Source: DASWNP01 sp036399175 (GTDB taxonomy: Bacteria > Acidobacteriota > Blastocatellia > Pyrinomonadales > Pyrinomonadaceae). Taken from it: 64,000 bases of DNA. The stretch covers positions 1-64,000 of the forward strand of contig DASWNP010000042.1 of the NCBI GenBank assembly GCA_036399175.1, given 5' to 3'. This document shows, in pieces, positions 7,564-16,075 of the stretch. Position 1 is the stretch's first letter. Each line of letters begins with the position of its first letter. Both the position numbers and the translations under genes were made by a program. A model generated the notes under the pieces. The model was not told the origin of the DNA, did not search any database, and saw only the letters and a list, made by a program, of their open reading frames with translations.

Positions 7564-10137
7564 ATGACTGAAGAAACTTCAAAGAGCAATCAAAAGCAGG
7601 AGACGAGCGACGCTCAGGAGGCAAGACCTTCGACGCCCTCTGCGACAGGCGAACAAGAGTTGCAGCCTCAATCGTCGCCGACGGGCGAGACGACGACTGC
7701 GCAGTCTGAGCCGGGCGTCTTCGAGATAGCCGTCCTGCCTTTGCAGAACACGACGATGTTTCCCGGAACGGTCGTGCCTCTGTCGGTCGGTCGCCCGCGC
7801 TCGGTCGCTTCGCTCGAAGCGGCGCTGGCGACGCCTGAAAAGCTCATCGCCTGCGTCAGCGTGCGCGCCGGCCGCGAGGCCGAGGCTGAGGCCGTGCCGT
7901 CGGATATGTACGAGGTGGGCACGCTCGCTATGGTCAAGCGCATGATGCGCACGCCCGACGCGCTGCAAATCATCGTTCACGGCACCGAGCGCATACGCGT
8001 CCTCCAATGGACGCAAGAAGAGCCTTTCCTTCGCGCGCGCGTCCACGTCATGCCGATGCCTGCTATTCGTAACGCCGACGAGGTCGAAGCTCTCTGGCAG
8101 AACGTGCGTGCGCTCATCGAGCGTGCGCTGGCGATGCTGCCCGAAGTGCCGCCCGAGATTCGCACCGCCGTCCTCGGCTCGAACGACCCCGTCCAGCTCG
8201 CCTACTTCCTCGCCTCCATCCTCAACCTCGGTCTGGAACAGGAACAGGCCATGCTCGAAGCCGACACGACCGACGAGCTGCTGCAAATCGCCTACGGTCG
8301 GCTCGCGCGCGAAATCGAAATCATGGAGCTGCGCTCGAAGATTGCCACGGAAGCGCAGAGCGAGATGAGCAAGGCGCAGCGCGACTACATCCTGCGCCAG
8401 CAGATGAAGGCGATACAGAAGGAGCTTGGCGAGGACGAGGGCGGCGAGCGCGCCGAAGCGGAACTCATGCGCGAGCGTCTGGAGACGGCAGACCTTCCAG
8501 AGGATGTGCACAAAGAGGCCGAGCGCGAGCTGCGGCGTATGGAGCGCTTGCCCTCCGCCGCGCCCGACTATCACGTCATCCGAACCTATCTCGAATACGT
8601 GCTTGAGCTTCCGTGGAAGAAATCATCCGAAGACCGGCTCGACCTCAAAGAAGCGCGCCGCGTGCTCGACGAAGACCACTACGGCCTCGAAGATGTCAAA
8701 GAGCGCATCCTTGAATTCCTCGCCGTCATCAAGCTGCGACCCGACTCGAAGAGTCCGATTCTCTGCTTCGCGGGGCCGCCGGGCGTCGGCAAGACGAGCC
8801 TCGGGCGTTCGATTGCGCGTGCGCTCGGTCGGCAGTTCGAGCGTCTCTCTCTGGGCGGCATGCGCGACGAAGCGGAGCTGCGCGGTCATCGTCGCACCTA
8901 CATCGGCGCGATGCCCGGTCGTATCATCCAAAGCTTGCGGCGCGCGGGCGTAAACAACCCCGTCCTCATGCTCGACGAGATAGACAAGCTCGGCGCAGAT
9001 TTTCGCGGCGACCCGGCGGCTGCGCTGCTCGAAATTCTCGACCCGCAGCAGAACAACACCTTCCGCGACCACTATCTCGATTTGCCCTTCGACCTCTCGA
9101 AGGTTTTCTTCATCGCTACCGCGAACCAGTTGGGGCCGATTCCTGCGCCCCTGCGCGACCGCATGGAGATAATTCATCTCGCGGGCTACAGCGACCAGGA
9201 GAAGCTGCACATCGCACGCCAGTATCTCATTCCGCGACAGGTCGTGGAGAACGGGCTTCAGCCCGAACAGTTTGAAATCACGGACGAGGCCGTAGGTCTC
9301 ATCGCCGCGCGCTACACGCGCGAGGCGGGCGTCCGGCAGTTGGAGCGAAGCATCGGGAGCGTGGCGCGCAAGGCGGCGCTACGTGTTGCGCAGGGCGATG
9401 CTGAGCATGTGAGAGTCGATACGGGCGACATCAAGGAACTGCTCGGCGCGGCGCGTTTCTTTCCCGAAGAGGCGCGCAAGGAATTGCCGACCGGCGTTTC
9501 GACAGGCATGGCCTGGACGGAGATGGGCGGACAGCTTCTCTTCATCGAAGCGACGCTTCTGCCCGGCGGTCAGGGCTTGACCATCACCGGGCAGCTCGGC
9601 GAAGTGATGCAGGAGTCGGCTCGCGCGGCGCGTTCCTACCTCTGGTCGCACGCCGCAGAGTTCGGCATCGACCAGTCGATGTTCAAAAACTACGGCGTGC
9701 ACTTGCACGTTCCCGCCGGAGCGATTCCGAAAGACGGCCCCTCGGCCGGCGTGGCGATTACTTCCGCGCTCGCCTCCCTGATGACCGGACGCCGCGTGCG
9801 CTCCGACACCTCCATGACCGGCGAGATAACTCTCTCGGGTCTGGTCTTCCCTGTCGGCGGCATCAAGGAGAAAGTTCTGGCCGCGCATCGCGCAGGCATC
9901 CGCCGCGTCGTCCTGCCCGCGCGCAATGAAGCCGACATCGAAGAGATACCCGAAGACGTGCGACGCGAGCTTGAGTTCGTCTTTCCCACGCGCATCGGCG
10001 AAGCCCTCGACGCGACGCTCGAAAGACTCGTCGCCGAGACACCGCCGCCCGCGCAGCCAACCGGCGACGGCGCACGCGCTGCCACGCCGAAGTCCGACAA
10101 ATCCGAACTCGAACCCCTGCGCGTTAGAGAAAGATAG
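7564..10137 (+). CDS. lon: ATP-dependent Lon protease
   Basis: A cytosolic hexameric AAA+ serine protease of 857 residues. Domains in order: a disordered Ser/Thr/Gln-rich N-terminal extension (about 1-50), the LON substrate-binding domain beginning IAVLPLQNTTMFPGTVVPL, a helical linker, the AAA+ module with Walker A GPPGVGKTS (about 402) and Walker B VLMLDEIDKL, then the protease domain with catalytic Ser in KDGPSAGVAI (about 726) and Lys in GGIKEKVLAA (about 769). ATG 7564 (MTEETSK) begins the domain architecture after a short gap from hsp20. The C-terminal ~35 residues are a charged, probably disordered tail. Confidence 0.97.
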   Translation: MTEETSKSNQKQETSDAQEARPSTPSATGEQELQPQSSPTGETTTAQSEPGVFEIAVLPLQNTTMFPGTVVPLSVGRPRSVASLEAALATPEKLIACVSVRAGREAEAEAVPSDMYEVGTLAMVKRMMRTPDALQIIVHGTERIRVLQWTQEEPFLRARVHVMPMPAIRNADEVEALWQNVRALIERALAMLPEVPPEIRTAVLGSNDPVQLAYFLASILNLGLEQEQAMLEADTTDELLQIAYGRLAREIEIMELRSKIATEAQSEMSKAQRDYILRQQMKAIQKELGEDEGGERAEAELMRERLETADLPEDVHKEAERELRRMERLPSAAPDYHVIRTYLEYVLELPWKKSSEDRLDLKEARRVLDEDHYGLEDVKERILEFLAVIKLRPDSKSPILCFAGPPGVGKTSLGRSIARALGRQFERLSLGGMRDEAELRGHRRTYIGAMPGRIIQSLRRAGVNNPVLMLDEIDKLGADFRGDPAAALLEILDPQQNNTFRDHYLDLPFDLSKVFFIATANQLGPIPAPLRDRMEIIHLAGYSDQEKLHIARQYLIPRQVVENGLQPEQFEITDEAVGLIAARYTREAGVRQLERSIGSVARKAALRVAQGDAEHVRVDTGDIKELLGAARFFPEEARKELPTGVSTGMAWTEMGGQLLFIEATLLPGGQGLTITGQLGEVMQESARAARSYLWSHAAEFGIDQSMFKNYGVHLHVPAGAIPKDGPSAGVAITSALASLMTGRRVRSDTSMTGEITLSGLVFPVGGIKEKVLAAHRAGIRRVVLPARNEADIEEIPEDVRRELEFVFPTRIGEALDATLERLVAETPPPAQPTGDGARAATPKSDKSELEPLRVRER

Positions 10138-10219
10138 CGCCGCAGAACCAGGCAGGTAAGAAAAGCGGAGCGGACTCCGAGTAGTCGTCGTCTATCAGAG
10201 CAACCCGTAGGAGCAAGGC

Positions 10220-10537
10220 ATGGTCAGCAAAAAATCGCAGAGCAAAGCGGGCATCGCCGAACGGCGGCGCGGCCAGCAAATGGGCGACGACCGCAGCGCC
10301 CCCGACAAAACACTCGAAGCCAAACAAGAGACGCCCGCCCTTAGCGGTCGGCGGAAAAGTGCCAGCAAGTTCTTCGCCGACGAATCCTCACAAAACACGG
10401 GCGCGCGCCCCGAAACCCCACGCGACAACACGCCCTCCACTCCCGCCGCCATCCCCACAGGCGAAAAGCTCGGCGAGTCCGACGGTGAACGCTCCTTCAA
10501 AGAACGTCATTCAGGCGCACGCAAAAAGGGCAAGTGA
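10220..10537 (+). CDS. Small basic protein of unknown function
   Basis: Predicted 105 residues, starting MVSKKSQSKAGIAERRRG, with GGAGCAAGG upstream of ATG 10220. It is hydrophilic, rich in Lys, Arg, Ser and Pro, with no membrane segment, cysteine or recognisable domain, so it is probably disordered. It follows lon on the same strand after 82 bp. I do not recognise it. Codon choice resembles neighbouring real genes, which supports coding. Confidence 0.6.
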   Translation: MVSKKSQSKAGIAERRRGQQMGDDRSAPDKTLEAKQETPALSGRRKSASKFFADESSQNTGARPETPRDNTPSTPAAIPTGEKLGESDGERSFKERHSGARKKGK

Positions 10538-10623
10538 CGAAAACTGCGTGGCTCTCGTCGGTGCTCAAAGGGGTATCTGCCGGAGAGCGTGCGGCGACGC
10601 GTCGAGATGCGCTCGTCGCCTCG

Positions 10624-11319
10624 TCAGTCAGAGGCATTCTTTGGCCACAGCTCCGCCTTATAGCTTGCGGCCAACTGCCTGACATACGGGTCGGGGTCGC
10701 TCTCGGCCTTAAACAGAATTTCTATAAAAGGCCCGTCCTCCGAGCCGTTCAGCCAATCGTAGACCATCGCGGTGGCGCGCAAAGCTCTGGCGCGAACTTG
10801 CGGGTCGGCGCTCTCGAACCCGGCAGCCGCCGCGTCGCCGTAGAGCCAGTACTCGTGCGCCGAGTAGCCGTTTCCGCAGAAGCCTCGATGGTCGTTGTAA
10901 AGCTCAAGCGGCGGCATCTCGGCCTGCGGCGATGCGTCGCCATACACGTAGCGAGTGATTTGCCAACGCGAGTATTGAATCCCCGCGCCGTCGTTGAACA
11001 ACGTGAAAGCCGCCGCGAAGCAGGCGATGGCTAGCGGCGCGTAACGAAGATGCGAAACCCATCTTGAGCGCGACGCGCTACTGCGATGCCGCGACGCCAC
11101 CTCGCACAAGAGCCACACCGCCAACCAACTGACGAACATAAGCGCGCGGAAGCTCGTCTGTTGCTCGCGCAACTCGTAGAGCATGTCGGTGAGCGTCGGC
11201 ATAGAGATTCCCGACACTTTATTCACCACCCAAATCATTACCAGAGCGATTTCGCGTATCGACAGAGCGAAAATCGCAGCCGACACGAACGCGGCGCTGA
11301 CACGAATAATCCACTTCAT
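10624..11319 (-). CDS. Membrane protein with C-terminal HEAT-like segment
   Basis: A 231-residue protein. ATG 11319 is preceded by AAGGAGGAAAGACG, fixing the start at MKWIIRVSAAF. It has an N-terminal hydrophobic segment, about three further hydrophobic helices (one around SFRALMFVSWLAVWLL, one around APLAIACFAAAFTLF) and a soluble C-terminal half. There, paired helices with DPQVRARALRATAM and SDPDPYVRQLAASYKAEL resemble a HEAT-type repeat (my inference). The function is unknown. It is divergent from the NB-ARC ATPase gene across about 250 bp, so they may share regulation. Confidence 0.75.
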   Translation of the reverse strand: MKWIIRVSAAFVSAAIFALSIREIALVMIWVVNKVSGISMPTLTDMLYELREQQTSFRALMFVSWLAVWLLCEVASRHRSSASRSRWVSHLRYAPLAIACFAAAFTLFNDGAGIQYSRWQITRYVYGDASPQAEMPPLELYNDHRGFCGNGYSAHEYWLYGDAAAAGFESADPQVRARALRATAMVYDWLNGSEDGPFIEILFKAESDPDPYVRQLAASYKAELWPKNASD

Positions 11320-11571
11320 CGTCTTTCCTCCTTCCCGTGCTCCGAGCGCGCAACCTTCGTCCGCCTCTTTAGACACCGCGCCTCACCCTTTGTTCCGCCG
11401 CCGCGACACCAGAACGAGAAGGCGCTCAGACAGAGATGTATGGCTGTGCCTCCTGCTCTTCGGGCACGCCTCGACCTGCGTCTGACGTGCAGCGCCTTTA
11501 CTCTGCGCTTTTCGTGTAAACTATCTCCTGCAATTCACCAGCCCACCCTTCGGTGTAGAAGCAGGCGTAGC

Positions 11572-13878
11572 ATGAAAAAGTGGATTATCACTGCGCTCGT
11601 GGTGGCGGCGTTAGCGACTCTGGCGCTAACGTCTCAACGATGGCTGCCGCCTCTTCTGAGCTTCGTCGGCACGAACACGGACGTGATTCAGGGATTGAGC
11701 GACCTCGTGCAGTTGCTCCTGTGGACTGGCGCTGCATTGGCGCTCGTTGTCGGATTATGGCGACGAAAGAAAGATGAGCCGAAGCCGACTTCAGAAGCGC
11801 AAACAACCAGCATCGACATTGCGGGAAATCAAAACGCACCTGTAGGCCGCGATGTCAGGGACAGCAACATCGTTACCGGCGAAGACCACATCGTGGGCGA
11901 GCGCGTCGAAATCGGGGGCGATGTCGTTAAGGGACACAAGACCACCAACATCTACGCCGCTCCAGCCCCGACCGCAAGCGCGCTCCATCAACTCCCGCCT
12001 CCGCCCCGCGACTTCACCGGACGCAAAGAAGAACTCAAAGAACTGATGGCCGCGCTCGCGCACGGCGGCGTCACCATTTCTGGCCTGCAAGGTCTCGGCG
12101 GCGTCGGCAAGACCACCCTCGCGCTCAAGCTCGCGGAGCAACTCGCCCCGCGCTACCCCGACGCGCAATTTTATCTCGACCTCAAAGGCACGAGCCCGCG
12201 CCCTCTCTCAGTCGCCGACGCGCAGGCGCACATCATCCACGCCTATCGCCCGACGGCCAAACTCCCCGACAACGAAGCCGAATTGAGCGCCCTCTATCAA
12301 TCCGTGCTTCATAACCAGCACGCGCTTCTACTCATGGACAACGCCGCCGACGGCGAACAGGTCGCACCGCTCATTCCACCCTCGACCTGCGTCCTGCTCG
12401 TCACCTCGCGCCAGCACTTCACGCTCCCCGGCTTCCATCCCAAGCATCTCGACGCCCTCACGCCTGAAGATGCGCGCAAGCTTCTACTCACCATCGCCCC
12501 GCGCATCGCCGAACACGCCGACACCATCGCCAAGCTCTGCGGCAACCTCCCGCTCGCCCTCCGCCTCGCCGCCAGCGCCCTCGCCGAACGCATCGACCTT
12601 AGCCCGACAAACTACGTCGCCCGCCTGACCAATGCACAGCAACGCCTCAAGCTGCTCGACAAAGTTGAAGCATCCCTCAGCTTCAGCTACGAACTGCTCG
12701 CCCCGCCAATGCAAAAACTCTGGCGCACCCTTGCCGTCTTCCCCGACAGCTTTATTACTCCGTCAGCAGCAGACATCTGGGAGATAGAACTCGACCCCGC
12801 ACAGGACACCCTCAGCGAGCTTGTCAGATACAGCCTGCTGGATTGGAGCGCCGCCACCGCCCGCTATCGCCTCCACGACCTCGCGCGCCTCTTCGCCCGC
12901 AGCCGCCTGAGCGCAGATGAACTCAGAGAAGCTCAATGGCGACACGCCGCACACTATTTGGAAGTTATTCAGCTTACCAACAATCTCTATCTCACTGGCG
13001 GCGATGCTGTCATGCAAGCTTTGGCCTTGTTCGATGCAGAGTGGACAAATATCCAGGCGGGTTTCTCGTGGGCAGAGAGAAACGCGGCAGAGGACAATCG
13101 TGCTCTAGCGTTGTGTGATGACTATCTGGCATGGGGCTACAATATTCTTCCTTTGCGTCAGCATCCGCGTGAAAGAATTGCATGGTTGCAGATAGCCCTC
13201 AAAGCCGCGATAGGACTGAAGAGAAGACAGGCTGAAAGCTGGCACTTGGGCAACTTAGGCATTGCCTATGTTAAGTTGGGCGAGACACAACAAGCAATTG
13301 AGTTCTATGAACAACGGCTTACTATCGCTCGTGAGATAGGTGACCGTCTCGGTGAAGGTAGTACGTTGGGCAACTTGGGCATCGCCTATGCTGATTTGGG
13401 CGAAACACAACGCGCAATCAAATTTTATGAGCAGGCTTTACTTATTGAGCGCGAAATTGGAGACCGTCGCGGTGAAGGTGTTAACCTAGTTAACTTAGGC
13501 ATTGCCTATGCTGATTTGGGTGAAACGCGCCGTGCGATTGAGTTATACAAGCAACAACTAGTTGTTGTTCGAGAGATTGGTGACCGTCTTTATGAAGGTT
13601 ATGCGTTGGGCTGTTTAGCCAATGCCTATGCTGATTTGGGTGAGATATGCCGCGCAATCGAATTTTATGAGCAGCAACTCGTTATCACTCGTGAGATTGG
13701 AGACCGTCGCGGTGAAGGTATTGCGCTCTGGAACATGAGTCTAGCACTCGACAGGCTTGGTAGCCGTGCGGAAGCTATCGCTCATGGTGAAGTTGCGCTC
13801 AAGATTTTCGAAGAGATAGAGCATCCATCAGCCGGAAAGGTACGTGAACAACTTGCGGAGTGGCGCGGGAAGGCATAG
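11572..13878 (+). CDS. Membrane-anchored NB-ARC STAND ATPase with TPR repeats
   Basis: A 768-residue signal-transduction ATPase. Two hydrophobic segments at about residues 4-20 and 47-64 anchor it. Residues about 82-125 carry short GD/VG repeats (VGRDVRDSNIVTGED, VEIGGDVVKGHKTT) like those preceding some STAND modules. The NB-ARC core follows: P-loop GLGGVGKTTLAL (about 173), Walker B HALLLMDNA, sensor VLLVTSRQHF, GNLPLALRLAASAL and a terminal RLHDLARLF matching the HD motif. From about residue 558, four 40-residue TPR units repeat (GNLGIAYADLGETQRAIEFY), at exactly 120-bp periodicity in DNA. STAND proteins switch on ligand binding and oligomerise. In bacteria many serve defence or regulation, but no separate effector domain is visible here. 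Confidence 0.9.
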   Translation: MKKWIITALVVAALATLALTSQRWLPPLLSFVGTNTDVIQGLSDLVQLLLWTGAALALVVGLWRRKKDEPKPTSEAQTTSIDIAGNQNAPVGRDVRDSNIVTGEDHIVGERVEIGGDVVKGHKTTNIYAAPAPTASALHQLPPPPRDFTGRKEELKELMAALAHGGVTISGLQGLGGVGKTTLALKLAEQLAPRYPDAQFYLDLKGTSPRPLSVADAQAHIIHAYRPTAKLPDNEAELSALYQSVLHNQHALLLMDNAADGEQVAPLIPPSTCVLLVTSRQHFTLPGFHPKHLDALTPEDARKLLLTIAPRIAEHADTIAKLCGNLPLALRLAASALAERIDLSPTNYVARLTNAQQRLKLLDKVEASLSFSYELLAPPMQKLWRTLAVFPDSFITPSAADIWEIELDPAQDTLSELVRYSLLDWSAATARYRLHDLARLFARSRLSADELREAQWRHAAHYLEVIQLTNNLYLTGGDAVMQALALFDAEWTNIQAGFSWAERNAAEDNRALALCDDYLAWGYNILPLRQHPRERIAWLQIALKAAIGLKRRQAESWHLGNLGIAYVKLGETQQAIEFYEQRLTIAREIGDRLGEGSTLGNLGIAYADLGETQRAIKFYEQALLIEREIGDRRGEGVNLVNLGIAYADLGETRRAIELYKQQLVVVREIGDRLYEGYALGCLANAYADLGEICRAIEFYEQQLVITREIGDRRGEGIALWNMSLALDRLGSRAEAIAHGEVALKIFEEIEHPSAGKVREQLAEWRGKA
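13250..13740 (+). repeat. 120-bp in-frame repeats encoding TPR units
   Basis: Near-identical segments starting around GCCTATGCTGATTTGGG recur every 120 bp (for example near 13265, 13385, 13505 and 13625). They encode the TPR units of the STAND protein. This part of the gene uses A/T-ending codons more than the first two thirds. Confidence 0.85.
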
Positions 13879-13922
13879 GGAGGTAGGAAGAATATGTTGA
13901 GCGGATGGAGCGGAGGCGTGGG

Positions 13923-14237
13923 TTAGCGCTTTCGGGTGCGGGCTCTGTAGAGGCGGCTGATTTCTTCGTGGTTGATTGTGCCGGGGAGTTTGTCGGGTAG
14001 GTTTAGCTCGTCATCGATGAGGGCTTCGGTGTTGATGCCTGCGAGGCGAGCGTATTGGAGAAGAATGGGGAGCGGCGGCTCGCGCTTTCCCAGTTCGTAG
14101 TCGGAGATTCTGTTGTAGAAGATGACTTCTTCAAATCCCAGGCGGCGGAGCATCTCAGGCTGAGAGACTCCGAGAGCGGTGCGAATCGCCAGAAGCTTTT
14201 CGGCGAGACGTTCGGGCTTCTGGCGCGGCGCTCCCAT
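13923..14237 (-). CDS. XRE-family transcriptional regulator
   Basis: A 104-residue DNA-binding protein. The helix-turn-helix lies in the N-terminal half: LAEKLLAIRTALGVSQPEML, followed by RISDYELGKREPPLPILLQYA, the typical Cro/C1 layout. ATG 14237 has GGGAGGAAA upstream. It is convergent with the STAND ATPase (44 bp apart) and reads away from a perfect 20-bp palindrome at 14286-14305 that overlaps its own -10 region, so it probably represses itself and perhaps the divergent zinc-ribbon gene. The C-terminal tail is basic (RARTRKR). Confidence 0.9.
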   Translation of the reverse strand: MGAPRQKPERLAEKLLAIRTALGVSQPEMLRRLGFEEVIFYNRISDYELGKREPPLPILLQYARLAGINTEALIDDELNLPDKLPGTINHEEISRLYRARTRKR

Positions 14238-14285
14238 CAGGAGTTTCCTCCCGAAAGGATGCTGCTTGCAGAATTACCCTTGCCT

Positions 14286-14305
14286 TTATACCGTGTACGG
14301 TATAA
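14286..14305. promoter_or_regulatory. Perfect 20-bp palindromic operator at a divergent promoter
   Basis: TTATACCGTGTACGGTATAA has 9-bp perfect arms around GT. TATAAG on the plus strand (14301-14306) and TATAAA on the minus strand (14290-14285) look like -10 elements overlapping the operator on both sides. It lies 49 bp upstream of the XRE start, and an XRE dimer is the likely ligand. Confidence 0.75.
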
Positions 14306-14502
14306 GATGCGCCCGCACATCTGAATCGCCGTGAGTGTGAACCTTTCAAACTCAACGGCGATGCTCATCACTCTTCGTGGAGGGTGAGAATTGAGCTACG
14401 CATTGGCCGTTGCCGTGTTGTCAAAAAAGCGGCGAGAGCATAGCAAATCAAAGGGCAGTCGTCACGCCTCGGGTTTGGCTTTTGGGCGGGAGTCTTCAAC
14501 GA

Positions 14503-14814
14503 ATGCCGCACCGTCGATGGAGCTACACAAGAGTCCGTCTGGATTATCAGGGTTACTTTCTGTGCCCGGAGTGCCGTTGGAGTCGTCCGCATCCGCCGCG
14601 CGACATCTTTCTTGAGTATTACTCGATAGGCTACGCGTTCTGTCCGGTCTGCCTTGAGACGTACCTGATTGCGGGAGGGGATAAGCTCGGCATCGTCGAG
14701 ATAGACGAGAGGGGCGAGCTGCGGACGAGACTGTTTAGCGAGGAGGAGCGCGCGGAGCGGAAGAGAGCGGAAGAGGAAGCGCGTTTGAAGCTGGCGAAAA
14801 TCAAAGGAGGATGA
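14503..14814 (+). CDS. Zinc-ribbon protein with charged helical tail
   Basis: A protein of 103 residues. Two CxxC knuckles, CPEC and CPVC, about 35 residues apart, should bind one zinc ion. The C-terminal 35 residues are a charged Glu/Arg/Lys helix (SEEERAERKRAEEEARLKLA), probably a coiled coil. ATG 14503 has GGGAG 9 bases upstream; the frame is open further upstream to 14410. It is divergent from the XRE gene across the palindrome. I do not recognise the family. Its stop codon is inside the terminator stem that follows. Confidence 0.65.
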   Translation: MPHRRWSYTRVRLDYQGYFLCPECRWSRPHPPRDIFLEYYSIGYAFCPVCLETYLIAGGDKLGIVEIDERGELRTRLFSEEERAERKRAEEEARLKLAKIKGG

Positions 14815-14844
14815 AGTCGAACTTAAACGGACTTCATCCTCCTT
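14804..14844. terminator. Bidirectional terminator overlapping a stop codon
   Basis: A perfect 15-bp stem, AAGGAGGATGAAGTC with its complement, around an 11-nt loop. The left arm contains the TGA stop of the zinc-ribbon gene. It serves the convergent korB gene too. Confidence 0.8.
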
Positions 14845-14872
14845 CGCGGGTCTGTTGTTTGGTGTGCTCTCT

Positions 14873-16033
14873 TTAGCCTTCGACTATCCAGGTGTCGCCG
14901 CTGTTGATGAGTTTTTCGAGGCTGCCTCGACCCTTCTGGGCGATGACGTTGTCAATCTGTGCGACGAGAAGGTCTTCGTAGGTATCGCGCTGGATGGAGC
15001 GGAAGATGCCGAGGGGCTGGGGAAATTCGGGGTATTCCATGCGCGCGAGCATGAAGGCGACCGAAGGGTCTTTCTCGTGGATGTCGTGGACGAGCAGGTC
15101 GTCGGCGGTGAGGCCGCCGTCGCCGCCGAGTTGGACGACTTCGGGGCGAGCGCCGTTCATGCGGATGCCTTTGTCTCGGTTCTTGCCGAAAATCATCGGC
15201 TGTCCGTGTTCGAGGTAAATCATGTGGTCGGAGCGGACGGTGCGCTCGGCGAAGTATTCAAACGCGGCGTCGTTGAAGATGTTGCAGTTCTGGTAGACCT
15301 CGACGAATGAGACCCCCTTGTGGCGCGCGGCTTCCTGCACGGTCGCGCCGAGGTGTTTCACGTCGATGTCGAGCGACCGGGCGACGAAGGTAGCTTCGGA
15401 AGCGATGGCGACTGAGAGCGGGTTCAGAGGGTAGTCAATCGCGCCGAGGGGCGTGGATTTCGTCTTCTTGCCGAACTCGGAAGTGGGGCTGTACTGTCCT
15501 TTCGTCAGACCGTAGATGCGGTTGTTGAAGAGGACGATGTTGAGGTCGAGGTTGCGCCGGATGGCGTGCATGAAATGGTTGCCGCCGATGGAGAGGGCGT
15601 CGCCGTCGCCGGTGATGACCCAGACGCTGAGGTCAGGGTTGGCCGCCTTGATGCCGGTCGCAACGGCGGGCGCGCGTCCGTGAATCGAATGGAAGCCGTA
15701 GGTGTTCATGTAGTAGGGGAAGCGACTGGAGCAGCCGATGCCGGAGACGAAGACAATCTTTTCGCGCGGGATGCCAAGCTCGGGCATCACCTTCTGCACG
15801 TTGTTGAGGATGGAATAGTCGCCGCAGCCCGGACACCAGCGTACTTCCTGACCGGAGACGAAATCGCCTTTCGTCAACTTCGCGGGCGGAGGCGCGGGCG
15901 CTCCGGCCACGACCGAGCCCGGCTCGCTCTCCGGCGCGGGGCCGCTGCCCGAAACATTCCCGCCGATGCTTCTGATAGCCGCGTCGTCTATCTTCGGTTT
16001 CCCGTTTGTTCCTTTAGGGTCTCCTGCGCTCAT
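14873..16033 (-). CDS. korB: 2-oxoacid:ferredoxin oxidoreductase, beta subunit
   Basis: The thiamine-diphosphate subunit of a 2-oxoglutarate (or related 2-oxoacid):ferredoxin oxidoreductase, which decarboxylates the 2-oxoacid to an acyl-CoA and reduces ferredoxin. Visible motifs are WCPGCGDYSIL, GIGCSSRFPYYM, HGRAPAVATGIK and the TPP-Mg site VITGDGDALSIGGNH followed by LFNNRIYGLTKGQ. ATG 16033 has AAGGAG upstream. The first ~55 residues are a Gly/Pro/Ala-rich extension not needed for the fold. Its partner korA lies upstream on the same strand but is separated by a Uma2 gene. Confidence 0.95.
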   Translation of the reverse strand: MSAGDPKGTNGKPKIDDAAIRSIGGNVSGSGPAPESEPGSVVAGAPAPPPAKLTKGDFVSGQEVRWCPGCGDYSILNNVQKVMPELGIPREKIVFVSGIGCSSRFPYYMNTYGFHSIHGRAPAVATGIKAANPDLSVWVITGDGDALSIGGNHFMHAIRRNLDLNIVLFNNRIYGLTKGQYSPTSEFGKKTKSTPLGAIDYPLNPLSVAIASEATFVARSLDIDVKHLGATVQEAARHKGVSFVEVYQNCNIFNDAAFEYFAERTVRSDHMIYLEHGQPMIFGKNRDKGIRMNGARPEVVQLGGDGGLTADDLLVHDIHEKDPSVAFMLARMEYPEFPQPLGIFRSIQRDTYEDLLVAQIDNVIAQKGRGSLEKLINSGDTWIVEG

Positions 16034-16075
16034 GTTCACTCCTTAATCTTTCGGTAGCTCGTAAATACTTCTCAT

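Noticed and set aside
11320..11571. Coding extension of the STAND protein upstream to 11086
   Set aside because: The upstream frame is antisense to the membrane protein and the natural start MKKWIITALVV with its hydrophobic helix lies at 11572.
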